The notes: generated by a model not told the origin, from the letters alone. A stretch of DNA of 64,000 bases from Primulina eburnea (GCF_022965805.1 NC_133116.1:7398601-7462600), one strand, 5' to 3'. Counted from the first letter of the stretch, positions 34,714-46,999 are shown. Numbers and translations are program-made.

Positions 34714-37015
34714 ATGGATGTGTCCATATTTGCAGCTGCATTTTGTGTAACTCTCTCGTTGATTCTCGCACACTGTGCTTCTGATGTGGTACCTCGGCGA
34801 ATATCTGATCATCTTCAGCAAGGTAATCAACTTCATTTCGTACGATATAATACTTCAGTGTATGTATATGTGTATATATATATATAGTATATGTATCTAG
34901 ATATATATTTTATTTGATACAGATAAAGTTTGTCTATGCAGTTGATCATCACTTCAAGTTTCGGAATTCAGTACCAAGAAAACTCAAACTGGATGAACAA
35001 CCAATGACTGTATGATTTTGTCGGAACATAATTGATTTTACTTAACATTAAATCAATCAAGCATAAATGTATGCATGCATGCATAAGTCGTTATAAATTA
35101 TATATATAGATGCATTCTCATTTTTTCCTGATGTATATTGCTGTTCATTTAATTCTGACAGTCGATCAAGAGTTTGGTTGGCGAAGGATTTGTGCCACGC
35201 AAAAACTACTTGATAAAAGCCTCATCAGGTAATTATACATATAAAATTAATTACACATGCATCAGTTTTTTTTCCCAGCTTCTATTTAGATTTTAACAGA
35301 TCGTAAATGATACGCCACAAATTTAATTAATTTTGTTGTTGATATGTCGTGAATTTGAAGATTGTACACAGGGGTTCATTTGTTTAGGCAAGAATATTTA
35401 AAATATTTGAGTTGGTACGTATGTTCGACTATTTACGAGGCACAAGAAGTTTGTAAGAATTTTTTTTTTGAGTTCGATCGGAAAAGGATTGTTATAATCG
35501 GCTTTCCAACTTGAAAGTTCGTTCTATATTTGGAACTTTGACAAGTTTAAGATTTTTATAAGAGATCATGTGGCGTAAAACCAACACTCGAAAAATCGAA
35601 AAGGTAACTAATTTTTCCGCTATTAATAGACAAGATAAAAAAAATCTCACGATTTTATGGAGCTGACATATTTAGACTTCAGACTTGCCACCTTAAATTT
35701 ATATTCTCATTTACTTATGTTTGTACATTAATTTTTATGAGTAGGTCTCTTGTGAGACGCCCTCACAAATCTTTATCTTTGAGACGGGTCAACCCTATTG
35801 ATATTCACAATAAAAAGTAATAATATTAACATTAAAAATAATACTTTTTCATGGATGACTCAAATAAGATATCTGTCTCAAATACGACTTATGAGACCGT
35901 CTCACACAAGTTTTTGCCAAATTTTATATATATAATGTGTAGCATCTTTAAAAAAGGATTAGAATCGAAAAAAATTACAAGTTAATAGAATAAGACTTTA
36001 AATTAAACAATAACATAAAAAAATACATATTATAAGAACCAAAATGTAATTTGTACTTTCAAAAAATTATATTTCTAAAAGGATCATTTGTTTAGGTTAA
36101 ATGAAATATTAATTAATTCATGATTATTTAAAATGTTTGAGTTGGTCTACACAGTTGGACATGGAATTTATAGTGAGACTTACGTCAATTCTTATAATCT
36201 AGTAATTAACTTATTATGATTCCATGAAAAATCAAGTGACTGTTCAGGTACACTTATTTGAAAGATTTCAAAGTATAAGATTGCTATATTTTGCTGCTAT
36301 ATCTAACTCATTAGTTGTTTTAAGTAAAAATAATAATTAATTAAACTAGATCGAAAAACTGAAGAAGGTCACTCGTTTTTCCTTGTCACAAGAAAAAAAA
36401 TAAAAGTATTTATTTAAATTAAGAAATGGAGGATTAATAGGTTCATAGAATTACATCAATGCTAAACTAGAAATCTTACTCCCGATACATTTTATACAAG
36501 AGTTTCTCATGAATATCTGAATTCAAAACAAAATATACCGATGAATATTATATTATTTGTTTTGAATTAAGATGTTCATCTGATTCTAGACGTAAGATAG
36601 AATGAACATGTTAAAAGATTGCAACTACATATAGTAACAAAAATCCCATGATTTGATGGAGGTGACATATTTAGACATTGTCACCATAAATTTATGTTCT
36701 CAATTACTTTATGATAAATATTTTGTCTGATACATACATATACATACATATATATATATATAAATATATATATATTGTAATATAACGTGCTTACTTACTT
36801 TATGATAATCTATTAATATTCATATTTTGTCATGAACTTTAGTACGTAATTTTATATATTGTGTGGCAGGTCAACAAATAAACGGACATGAAAAGCAGAA
36901 AATGCATGCAAGAAAAGGTACTACATGGAGAGAACCTGAATATTTTACGATGGATTATCATTGGGTGAGAAGGCGACGCCCCATACATAACCAGCAAATC
37001 CCATTTGTCCCATGA
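34714..37015 (+). CDS. GOLVEN/RGF/CLEL-type secreted peptide hormone precursor, 129 aa, four exons
   Basis: Exons 34714-34822, 34942-35009, 35162-35228 and 36870-37015 join in frame (phases 1, 0, 1). All introns are GT..AG and the total is 390 nt including TGA. Residues 1-22 look like a signal peptide (hydrophobic run FAAAFCVTLSLILAHC). The middle is basic and variable. Near the C-terminus residues 110-122 read DYHWVRRRRPIHN, which fits the GOLVEN/root meristem growth factor motif: Asp-Tyr start (Tyr sulfation site) and Pro-x-His-Asn end. Seven residues follow. Known family members are processed, sulfated 13-18-mers perceived by receptor kinases and control root meristem maintenance and gravitropism; the role here is inferred from the motif. 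The long intron 3 (35229-36869) holds a MITE-like copy. The four central Arg and lack of internal Pro are variations on the commoner motif. Exon structure is predicted, not proven. Confidence 0.8.
35738..35925 (-). mobile_element. TGAGACGGTCTCAC-family MITE-like copy in intron 3 of the peptide gene
   Basis: Starts GAGTAGGTCTCTTGTGAGACG and ends GAGACCGTCTCACACAAGTTTTTGCC, with the same layout and orientation as the copy at 14-200. Well preserved. Confidence 0.65.
35926..36869. other. Rest of intron 3
   Basis: AT-rich with a (TA)n-like tract at about 36735-36778. GTGTGGCAG at 36861-36869 forms the acceptor of exon 4. No gene. Confidence 0.5.
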
Positions 37016-37261
37016 AACAAGGGTTTTCTTGTTTTGTTAGAATATTACTAATATAAAGTAACAATTGTATGATCATTTAAGGAGCGATATTTGGAATTTG
37101 TCTGCCTTTTTTAAGCTTAAGTACAATACAATATAATTAATGTGGCCGACAAAACCCTAACTTATGTAAATGAGGCAAGTTTTCATGGCCAAACTTATTT
37201 TGTCGTTTTTCTTGCTAAAATTATGGTTTTTATACGACTTTTTTACTTGTGAGACCATATT

Positions 37262-37876
37262 TGTTAAGATTGGAACTTGAACCTAACTCAACCCCAAAAG
37301 CTAGCTCTAGGGGGGAGGATTGTCCAATCCCATATATACCACTCAAAGGTTATTTATCCTACCGATGTGGGACAATTAACACACCCCTCTCACACTCAGG
37401 AATGAACATCTGGAGCGTGGAGTTTACAAATGACCCAATTATGGCAGAACGGGTGGCCTAATTATAGGCAGTCCAACACATAACGGTAAAATCCCGGCTC
37501 TGATACCATGTTAAGATTGAAACTTGGACCTAACTCAACCCCAAAAGCTAGCTCAAGGGGGAGGATTGTCCAATCCCATATATACCACTCAAAGGTTATT
37601 TATCCAACCGATGTGGGACAATTAACACACCCCTCTCACGCCCAGGAATGAACATCTGGAGCATGGAGTTTACAAATGACCCAATTATGGGCAGAACGGG
37701 TGGTCCTAATTGTAGGCAGTCCAACACATAACGGTGAAACCCGGGCTCTGATACCATGTTAAGATTGGAACTTGAACCTAACTCAACCCCAAAAGCTAGC
37801 TCTAGGGGGGAGGATTGTCCAATCCCATATATACCACTCAAAGGTTATTTATCCTACCGATGTGGGACAATTAACA
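37262..37876 (-). mobile_element. TRIM with three LTRs and two internal domains, TSD ATATT
   Basis: LTRs of about 120 bp at 37262-37381, 37509-37627 and 37757-37876 (minus-strand sense TGTTAATTGTCCCACATCGG...TCTTAACA) are separated by two internal segments of about 127-129 bp. ATATT flanks the whole array (37257-37261, 37877-37881). The minus strand carries TGGTATCAGAGCC directly after each LTR, a primer-binding site complementary to initiator tRNA-Met, and a purine-rich GTGAGAGGGGTG before the next LTR. No coding capacity. ORFs here are shadows. Confidence 0.95.
37744..37756 (-). other. TRIM primer-binding site (tRNA-Met type)
   Basis: TGGTATCAGAGCC on the minus strand, abutting the LTR end. 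A second copy abuts the middle LTR (with GCCGG following), and the same site occurs in the Ty3 element at 54903. Confidence 0.85.
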
Positions 37877-37881
37877 ATATT

Positions 37882-38273
37882 GATTAATGTTATTTTATCG
37901 TACGTTGTCACCAGGGACGTAGCCAAAAATTGGAGGTTGGGAGCAAAGTAAATTTAAAATTTTTTTAGGGGTTAAAGACAAATATTAAGAGGGAATGTGA
38001 AAAAAATATAATTAACTTTAGACCTCTGATCAATGAGATTAAAAAAGTGAGGGGGTGATCTCTTTGCGATGTAGATCAATTGTTCTCTTAATCAAAAAAA
38101 AATTAAGAAATTATAGTTAGACATATATATTTGCTCAAATTCTAAAAATCAGATATAACTAAGGATGTAATAAATATATATATAATGCAAATATTGTTTT
38201 AACTTTAATTATTGTGATATAATTAATAATTATTATAAAACAAAGTTAATTAAGCTAGGTGGCCAATACTTTG
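37882..38273. other. Spacer, no gene seen
   Basis: AT-rich sequence between a TRIM and a MITE. Confidence 0.4.
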
Positions 38274-38683
38274 GTACCGTTTGATTCGCTATATATATTA
38301 TTTATCTATATTTTTATCCACATTTTTATCCAATATAATATCATGTTTGACGCACCGTATTATTTATCCATCTACCAATAATTTATCTTACATCAATCAA
38401 ATAATTGAATTGAAATTACAATATTATCATTAATAAATAATATTATAAATATTTTATTAATATTTTCAAAAATACAAAATGATAATATCACGTTATCTCA
38501 AATTTAATCAAATTAATCATTCAAATCAAGCATTATATTAACTATCATTTTTATTTAAAAAAGCACTCATACATGTTTGGCACCCTTTAGAGTAAAAATA
38601 AGATTGAAATACTCGAGTATATATTATTAAAAAAAATTACTTATCTTCATATTATTTATATCATATCACGAACCAAACGGTAC
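38274..38683. mobile_element. MITE-like element with GTACCGTTTGRTTCG ends, 410 bp
   Basis: The left end GTACCGTTTGATTCGCTATAT matches the reverse complement of the right end (GTACCGTTTGGTTCGTGATAT) at most positions. The interior is AT-rich with TTTATCC/GGATAAA motifs. Target duplication not resolved. Confidence 0.6.
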
Positions 38684-38939
38684 TTATCTGTATATTCACT
38701 CGCAGTTGGAAGAATTCTAAAAATGGGCCTTTTATAATAAACAATAAAATGTGGGATTTTATTTTATTATATTTAAAACATAAACTAAAATAATAAATAT
38801 TAACTAACATATAATATTGAAAAATATTCTAACTAATCATTAAATATTATAAGTCCAGCTGTTGTTTTACTAACACAAACTATTATAAAAATTGGTGCAT
38901 AAAAGAAACTAACATTGGATAATAATAAGTCATAACTTT

Positions 38940-39125
38940 TTGGCAAAAACTTGTATGAGACGGTCTCACGGGTCGTATTCGTGAGACGGATCTCTTATTT
39001 GGATTATCCATGAAAAAGTATTACTTTTTATGCTAAGAGTATTACTTTTTATTGTGAATATGGGTAGGGTTGACCCGTCTCACATATTAAAATCCGTGAG
39101 ACGGTCTCACATAAGACTCACTCTA
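38940..39125 (+). mobile_element. TGAGACGGTCTCAC-family MITE-like copy (well preserved)
   Basis: TGAGACGGTCTCACGGGTC at the left and CCGTGAGACGGTCTCACATAAG at the right. An internal GTGAGACGGATC and a GACCCGTCTCAC form a second, inner inverted pair. Good reference copy of the family. Confidence 0.7.
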
Positions 39126-39399
39126 ACTTTTTTTATGCTAAAATAATTTTTTCATGAAATATTTATCAAATAATTAAATAGATGTAATTGTTAACTAAAG
39201 CAAAATTATCAGAAAACTCCGTCCCTCGTCGCTCGAACGAAATAACTTCTTACGAATATTTTTATCTAAAGTGAAATGTTCTACACGAATTTTGGTCAAG
39301 AAGGTGCCTTTCGAGTCCACCGTCCACGGTGAAACTGTAGGATTTTAGCTGGTGAAAGAAAGGTTGGTTGAATAATTTAATCAGTTCTTCTGAAGGAGG

Positions 39400-42170
39400 G
39401 TTTGGGAGGGAGCGAGTTTTGCTTGATTGGAATGAGATCGCAGAAAGCATGGCTAGTTCCTTTTGCTAGTAATTCTCCGCTCATTTTCTTTTATCCTAAA
39501 TCATTTCATTTTTCTGAGGAATAACAGTACCCATATCGGGTGGAATTATTAGCTCTTTTTGCTAAATTGTTAATTTGAGAATGCATTCTACATTGAAGTT
39601 GTTCGTGGCATGAGTATGAAGTAGGAATCTTATGTACTTGGCCATATTTCTTTAAATTAAATACAATATATTTTACTTAGTTTATCTGAAACTAGTCATT
39701 TTCAATTTACCCTATGACAAAGTCTGGTTCATTTAGACAGTGTCTTATACTTATGTTTGTTTATAGGCTATAACAGTTCATGTCTTGTGATACAATCTCT
39801 AAATGTATGAGTTAAAAGTTAAATCTTTCCCATCCGTAGTGCTTAAATGGTTTGAGACCTGCAAATGAATAAATGAGGAAGGAAATGTATTATGCTTGAT
39901 ACATCAGGTGTAATCTGTTGTCTTTAATGTGAATTATGTACTTATCCTATGTAGAACACGAGTTTTGGTTAAAATGTGAGCAAACATATTCAGTTATGCA
40001 CGTATTATCTATTTTATAGGTTGTGTCCATATGGATACCTGCAGAGTATCTCCATGTCACAGTTTTCTTGCTTACACACTTGATACAACAAGGAAAGAAC
40101 AATTTCAACTTCAAATTAAAGATCTCAGAACTAATGCTATCCTCCCACATTTCAGTGTTGAGAGTGTTATGAGTTTGGCTTGGGGCCAGGATGGCTGTAC
40201 ATTGTTATATACACTACATGACCAGAACCAAAGACCTTACAGGTAAATTGTACAAGTTTTATGTGAAGCTCATTTATGTATCCCGTATTTTACTTTTCCT
40301 GACATATAATTTTCGGGGTTATGTGCACCAACTGGGATCGGACATGATTCCCGGTTGTGTGAATATTACGAACACCAAAAATGGCAAGTTTATAACATGA
40401 ATTCTAATTCAAGGACTTCATAGGAACTTATCGATATCAAATCAGGATTACCACTGGTTGTTTAATTTGTATGTTAATTTCTGGTTTTCGGGATTATCAC
40501 TGGTTGTTTATTTGGTGTAGTGAGACGGCAATGTTTTAATTTATATAAATACCTTTTCTTTTCTTAATATGTTGGAGGAAATAAACTGTTTTTGGCTTGA
40601 AAGCTATTTAGCCGATCCACAACACTGAGTTCTTGATAAGGGTTCCTCATGTGAACCAATAAACATTTTATATTGAAGCCAAAACCCTTCTTTAATCTAT
40701 GAAATATGTATTGGCAAAGGTCGAAAAAAAATACTTATTGACTGAATGACACTTAATGGTACGTCCCTTGAACCCCCTGATTTTAAAGTTCTTGTTTATA
40801 AGTTTTACTTACCTGGCTTTGCTCTTCACTGATATGCCATATGCCTGATCTTATCGTTGACTTTGACATGGTGAGCAAAACTTTTGTCATTGTTCAGCAG
40901 GAAGATGAGACAAATGTTTTGATGAATGTAGCGACCTCGTACAAGAGAGAAAAAGGTGCTAAAAATAATGGATGTCACAGATGGAAAGGTTTCTCTCAGC
41001 AATACACTTGTGAAGAGAAAGAGGTTGTTTCTCATGATGGTGTCAAAGTCCCGTTAACCATCCTGTTTTAACGCATTACATTTCGGAAAGGGCTGTCGCC
41101 TGGACTTCTACATGGTTATGGAACATATGGTGAGGGTCTGGATAAAAGCTGGTGTCCAGACCGTTTAAGCTTTACTTGATCACGGTTGGATGTTTGTATT
41201 CCCGGATGTGGTATTTATCTATTCCTTCGGCTTGAATTATTGTTAAGTCGTTCGTTCCACCGAGTTTGAAGATTATCAAATGCTGTTGGTAGAATACCGA
41301 ACATTAATTTTTTTGCATTTCGCATTTTCCTTGGCGCAGGGGTGTTGCTGGTGCAGATCCTTCTTGGCATCAATCTAGCTGTGTATTGAACAAGTTGAAC
41401 TCCATCTATGATTTTGTTGCATGTGGCAAATATATGATCGACTAGGGTTTAGTCCATAGAAATCAGCTTGGTGCAATGGGTATCAGTGCTGGATGTCTTC
41501 TTGTGGGAGCAGCTGTAAATATGCATGCCAAATTGTTTCATGCTGCCATTTTGAAGGTAAGCAGAGATGCAAATTTTTTACCTTTGAATGTAATTTGAAT
41601 TTACTGTTCCATTATCTTGGATCTCAAAATTTTGCTTTTGCATTTTCCATGATAGGTTCCCTTTCTCGATGTACGTAACACTCTACTGGATCCCAATCTA
41701 CCTCTTACTACTTTGGATTACGAAGATTTCGGAAATCCTCAACAGAGTGTTGCTTTGACTATATTCTTAAGTACTCTCCCTACAATAATATTCCTCAAGG
41801 TGTTTGGTGTCCTTCAATGCTCGTCTTTGTCCTCATTCAATAATTCCTGGTTATCAAACTTTTTGAGATTATCATTTCAACAAATATATAGCTATGTGTC
41901 CACTTGTTTGTTTGTTCAGATAGCCCATCTCTTAATTTAGGTAAATTCCACCATATTATAAAATCTAATCTGCTGTTTTTTATATATATGCTTCCCATTA
42001 TTCCGTCCTTAAGGGTTGTTAGGGAAGCAGCAAAATGGGTGGCAAAGATACGAGATACAGCATGCTCAAGCTGTCATCTACAGTAATTCTGTAGAGAAGT
42101 ATGAATGAGGGACATTGTCGTGACGATGGCCATATTGCTCATTGTTTGGAGACAGCTTTCGAGTACACTT
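39400..42170 (+). pseudogene. Prolyl oligopeptidase family (S9, oligopeptidase B / protease II-like) pseudogene
   Basis: Exon-like blocks follow the order of plant S9A peptidases: VLLDWNEIAE (about 39415), GTCRVSP..FLAYTLDTT..LQIKDLR...SLAWGQDGCTLLYT..DQNQRPY (40019-40241, with plausible acceptor and donor), DLIVDFDMVSKTFVIVQQE..EVVSHDGVKVPLTILF (about 40841-41069), GLSPGLLHGYGTYGE (about 41090), GVAGADPSWHQSS...LGAMGISAG (about 41340-41557), VPFLDVRNTLLDP..LTTLDYEDFGNP (about 41656), NNIPQGVWCPSML (about 41790), EAAKWVAKIRDTAC (about 42028), and DDGHIAHCLETAFEYTFLLKV (about 42124). The nucleophile region GxSxG is kept (GISAG). There is an in-frame TAG at about 41443, at least three frame changes, and missing blade segments. 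Dead gene, but still recognisable along its whole length. Confidence 0.85.
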
Positions 42171-42742
42171 TTCTACTGAAAGTTATGGGAGTCTTGAATT
42201 AAATATCAGGACACGAGAAAAGAGCTGCAGAATTTACTATTCATGGGACTAAATCCAGGTTGTTGTCAATCCTTTATCTGAATCTGCATGCAAATGAATA
42301 TTAAGAATTTCCAATATCCTCTACAGAGGCCACACATTTTTTTGAAGTTTCACTCTTCATGCCTATGTTTGCTGCAATTGTTACTGGGGTTTTTACCTTT
42401 CATTCACCGTATAGGTATATGCTGGGAGATGTGAATTCGTTGCAACATATATTGGACAACGATTTGCTTCATGTCTTTCGGTTTCCTAGAATTGTAATTT
42501 TTTGTGAACAGGGATAAATCCAACAATCAAATTAAAAAAGAAAATTGAATTTTTATTTATATTTTTTAATACTAGTTTTGACTCCTGAAACTGCTTGTCT
42601 CGGGCTATTTCAGGGAACCACCCATCATAATAATCACTCTGAAAGACTAAGCAATGTGGATCTTTCTATTGGTATGACTCCAGATAATTGCAATAGCATT
42701 CTTGTTTCAATGTTAATGACAACTGATGATGCAGGCTTATTC

Positions 42743-45262
42743 TTACAGCGGCTGCAGCAAGATTTTTACTCCATGTTGAGGCTGCATAGTGAGAACTAGA
42801 TTTGGCGAGTGAATGTAGTTTGGTGATATGGTGAACTTGTACCGTTGAAGGATCATTGATAGTGCTATCTTAGCTTCGTTAAATGCAAAGTTCATGCCAA
42901 CACACCTTCGAGGTCCAAAACCAAAAGGCAGGAATGCCACGGAATTGCCATTTGTTGGTTTCGCCAATCCTTCGGAAAATCTCTCTGGTTTAAACACGTG
43001 GGCATCCTGTCCCCATGTTTCAGGATTTCGATGCAATGCTTGAGGAGGAATCAACATATTGACGTTTGCTGGTAACTGATATTTCCCCAGTTTAGTTTTT
43101 CTCTCTATTCTTCTTGTAATAGTAGCCACAGGACTGTATAGCCTCAAAGTTTCATAGATGATCATGGTTACCTACATTTCAAGAAAGCAATCATGCGTTT
43201 TATGCATCGCGAATAACAATGGAATCCGTTTTTTAGTAAATTCAAACTTGTGGTTTAAAATTTTCAGTTGATATCAAGTTCATACATAAAAGAGATCTGA
43301 TTTCAAATTTTGATTGGATTTTTGAAGTGCCTTGATCTCAAATAGAATTAAATTCGTAGTCAAGCTCCATTTTTGACTAGGTTCAGCTAGATTATAGCCC
43401 TACATAAGATCTAAAAATTTGAATCTCTACGAAACATTACTTACAGTCTTCAATCTTGCGATGCCTTCTGAGTTGGGATTTTCTTGGCCAAACATTTCAA
43501 TCACTTCTTTGCTTGCTTTTTCTTGCCAATCCGTGTGAATCCCAAGCAGGAGAATGCTCCAACATAGTAAGCTGTAAGTAGTTTCTTGTCCAGCAAAATA
43601 GAAGATCTTGCATTCATCGATGATTTCATCGACGGATACTCGATTTTTCGGATCCATGTCATGGTGAACTTTCAGGAGAGATCCCAAAAAATCATTTCCA
43701 AAATCATTAACTTGCCCTTCACTAGCTTCTGCTTCTCGTTTCTTTACAATTTCCATGATAGAATCACGGAGCTTTTTCTCGATTCGGTCAGCTTCGATGT
43801 CATCTTCAGTCCGATTAAACTTTCTGCAGAAATAATCTCCAAGCATTGAGAAACCTTGAACCGAGTGTCTCGTATTGTAAAAATCCATCTATAAATTAAG
43901 AATAACCACATACATAGAGCCGTAAAATCTTATCTTATACGCGTTTCTGGAGATCAAGCCATACAACTTCGTGAGCGTTTCGAATATCATTATCCCTTCC
44001 AAGTAACTGCTTCCGAAAGCCGTCCTGGAGATCACTTCCGAGGTAAGAAGCCTGAATTGCTCGCACACTTCCATCTCTTTTCCTTCAAAATTCCTCCACC
44101 TATCCACCATTGTTCTGGCACTTGAGATCATCTCCGGAACCATATCCTAAACCGCGGCGAACCCAGAATCCATTTTTATGATTTCGAGCACCACAAATAG
44201 TACGAGTCTCGTGATTTTTATCACGTTAGTGTTAATTGTCTCACATCGGTTGGATAAATAACCTTGGAGTTGTATATATAGGCTTGGACAATCTTCACCC
44301 CTAGAGCTAGCTTTTGGGGTTGAGTTAGGTCCAAGTTCTATTCTTAACATGGTATCAGAGCCCGGATTCTACCGTTATGTGTTGGACTGTCTATAATTAG
44401 GCCACCCGTTCTGCCCATAATTGCATCTTTTGTAAACTCCACGCTCCAGATGTTCATTCCTGGACGTGAGAAGGGTGTGTTAATTGTCCCACATTGGTTA
44501 GATAAATAACCTGGGAGTTGTATACATGGGTTGGACAATCTTCTCCCTAGAACTAGCTTTTGGGGTTGAGTTAGGTCCAAGTTCCATTCTTAACAAGTAG
44601 CATAGGACAAAAAATCCGATAGATTTCTTGAACAGTAATTGGATCAAACAATTTAAAGAGAGATGTTTACCTTTAAGCACTCTCCATGAAAAGCGTGATT
44701 AGCCAATCTCCTAAGCTTTGACCATTTTTCACCTTCTGCCGCCACAATCCCGTCTCCCACTAGTTTCTTCATGTACACTATAGTTTTAGATTTCGAATAC
44801 TTGCCTTCTTTGTTACCAAGTATTTCTTTAATCATTTGTGGTTCCGTAACCACGACAAAAGGTTTAGCTCCGATCCAGTAAAGGAAAACTTCACCTGATT
44901 CAATAAAATTATGAAATCACGAAATATGCACTGAACCCAGATGAAATATTGGAAGATACTCGAAACGAATTGCAGTATGCATTCTTACCATAAATCTTGG
45001 CCCAGGAATACAAGTGAGGCTGCAACCTTGGAAATATGTCGTGCGACAAATCCATGGTTGTGCTGCTTGCTTGCTTCTTCATTTGTATGATTTCTTTCGT
45101 GTTTCCATGGAAGAACTTGTACGAGGGACCTTTGATTCCCTGGGATTGAAGTTCACGTTGAATACGAATTGGAATCCACCACCACTTGTATAGGACAACT
45201 AAAGGGATTGCTAGTAAAAGCGTGGATAGAAGGATAGACAAAAGGGTAGCCATGACTTCCAT
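42743..45262 (-). CDS. Cytochrome P450, CYP72 clan (CYP749/CYP721-like), 512 aa, five exons
   Basis: Exons in coding order are 45262-44989, 44894-44671, 44146-43914, 43823-43445 and 43171-42743, joining in phases 1, 0, 2, 0 for 1539 nt including the stop. An N-terminal membrane anchor is followed by WWIPIRIQRELQSQGIKGP, the hinge typical of this clan. The I-helix AGQETT is at residues 321-326, ExxR (ETLR) at 377-380, PERF at 432-435, and the haem loop FGFGPRRCVG has Cys460. All hallmark residues are present and the length is normal, so an active ER-bound monooxygenase is plausible. Substrate unknown; clan members act on terpenoids and hormones. Intron 2 (44147-44670) carries a TRIM; intron 3 is only 90 bp and contains an in-frame TAG, which would look like a premature stop if read through. 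ATG at 45253 is an alternative start. Family name is a judgement from memory. Confidence 0.9.
44230..44595 (+). mobile_element. TRIM in intron 2 of the P450 gene
   Basis: LTRs are at 44230-44349 and 44478-44595 (TGTTAATTGTC...TTCTTAACA). The primer-binding site TGGTATCAGAGCCC is at 44350-44363, and a purine-rich GAGAAGGGTG lies before the 3' LTR. It belongs to the same family as 37262-37876 but is in opposite orientation to the gene. The flanks GTTAG (44225-44229) and AGTAG (44596-44600) are only partly alike, so the duplication has mutated or one end has been exchanged. Internal domain is about 128 bp. Confidence 0.9.
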
Positions 45263-45866
45263 CCGGGACAATTGTTTGAAAGAATGGAAGTCACTTGCTG
45301 CTGTTCTTGAAGAAGATAAATATACATACATGTACGTGTATGACCTTGACTATTTTCTATTTTTTAATTAATAATAATTCATCATGACAAGGCTATTGAT
45401 GATGACATTTAAAGTTTCATCATATTCAAAATGTAGATTAGGACCGTAAACGAATCGAGGTTTTCGAGTTTTTCAATCCGTCTCGATAAATATTTGATTT
45501 GCATTTAAATTTATCGAATTCGAGTCAAAATTATTTTGTTCGATAATTTTAGAGCAGCTCGCGAAGCTTAATATTTTACTAATATAATTATATATTAAAT
45601 ATATATACATTCCGATCTTTTCGGATTTTTCGAGCTTTTGAATATTCATTTTAAAACCTTAGCGTCTGGGTATTAGTTCGAATAGCATGAGCTTTATATT
45701 TTTTACTAATATTCTAACTCCATTCGGTTAATTTACATCTAATGTAGTAGATGTCGATAGTTAGTCAAAAGTTTGATTATAGAATTTTCAACATTTGTGA
45801 GAATCTGATAGCGACGGGAAAATGAGTGTTGAATATAATTTGAAAATTATGTTTTTATATTTTGTT
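45263..45866. other. Upstream region of the P450 gene; decayed TTCGAG-rich repeat
   Basis: 45430-45690 resembles a damaged version of the MITE at 47000 (CCGTAAACGAATCGAGG, TTCGAGTTTTTC, CTCGATAAATATT). No promoter element stands out for the P450. Confidence 0.35.
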
Positions 45867-46045
45867 GACAAAAACTTGTGTGAAACGGGGTTGTATTTAT
45901 GAGACTGATCTTTTATTTGGGTTATCCATGAAAAACTATTATTTATTATGCTAAGATTATTACTTTTTATTGTGAATATAGGTAAGGTTGACCGTCTCAC
46001 ATATTAGGATCCGTGAGACTGTCTCACATGAGACCCACTTATATT
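45867..46045 (+). mobile_element. TGAGACGGTCTCAC-family MITE-like copy
   Basis: Left end eroded (GTGTGAAACGGGG); right end GATCCGTGAGACTGTCTCACATGAGACC clear. Core TTATCCATGAAAAACTATTA. Confidence 0.55.
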
Positions 46046-46274
46046 TGTTTGTGTTGTTGGGAAAAATATATCCATAAATAATGTATATCAAGAAATTTTT
46101 TCTAAATTGACATTTGACGCACGTACGTCATATATTTTTAATTCAATTAATTATTTTCTAATTTTGAATGATTATTAAAACAAAAATTAGTATTTCTAAT
46201 ATTTTTTATTTATTAAAAATAGAGCGATAGAAAAAAATATATTTAAATTTCTTTTCAATTTTGTGGAAATAGAT

Positions 46275-46470
46275 GCATATTTTTCACAAAAACTCCTGTG
46301 AAACGGTCTCACGGGTCAATTTTGTGAAACAAATATTCTATATAGGTTATCTAAAAAAAATATTACTTTTTATGTCAAATATATTAATTTTTATTGTAAA
46401 TATGGACATGATTGATCGGTCTCACGAATAAAGATCCATGAGACCGTCTTATGAAAGACTTACTCCATAT
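46275..46470 (+). mobile_element. TGAGACGGTCTCAC-family MITE-like copy
   Basis: Left GTGAAACGGTCTCACGGGTCAA; right CATGAGACCGTCTTATGAAAG. Diverged core. Confidence 0.5.
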
Positions 46471-46999
46471 TTTTCTATGTCCAAAGATATATAGATAAGG
46501 ATAAAAAAATTATAATAATTTAAAAAATCTTGGAACGTGAAGGGGATTTGGTATCCATATTCGATGATTTTGACAATAAAAATATCTTATAATATCAGAC
46601 ATATCAACATCTTTAATTTACTTAAAATAATCACTTTTAACAATTTATTACTAGAGCTTACAAGCTATTTTTAATAAGCTCAGCCAAATAAATTCCTAAT
46701 ATTGAGATAGAAATCGAAATTTGAAAGAAAAATAAAAATGAAAATCACTCATTAACAATTTGTCTATATTCCCTTTGAATCGAAATTGCTATCCATAGTC
46801 AACTATCCATATTTCACGGTGCCTATAATCCGAGGACCCCTCCAATATGATGGGCGGTATCTATCACCTATGCCTTTATTATCTGTATCCTATAAATTAT
46901 AATTACACATTAATTAATTATTTTAATGACCTATATATATGGTTTTATTATTCTTTTTCTTCCTAAATAAAATGCTAATTCACGCACCATAGTAACGAA

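Noticed and set aside
43889..43891. In-frame TAG in the P450 as evidence of a pseudogene
   Set aside because: It falls in a 90-bp intron with good splice sites that restore frame and the expected family length.
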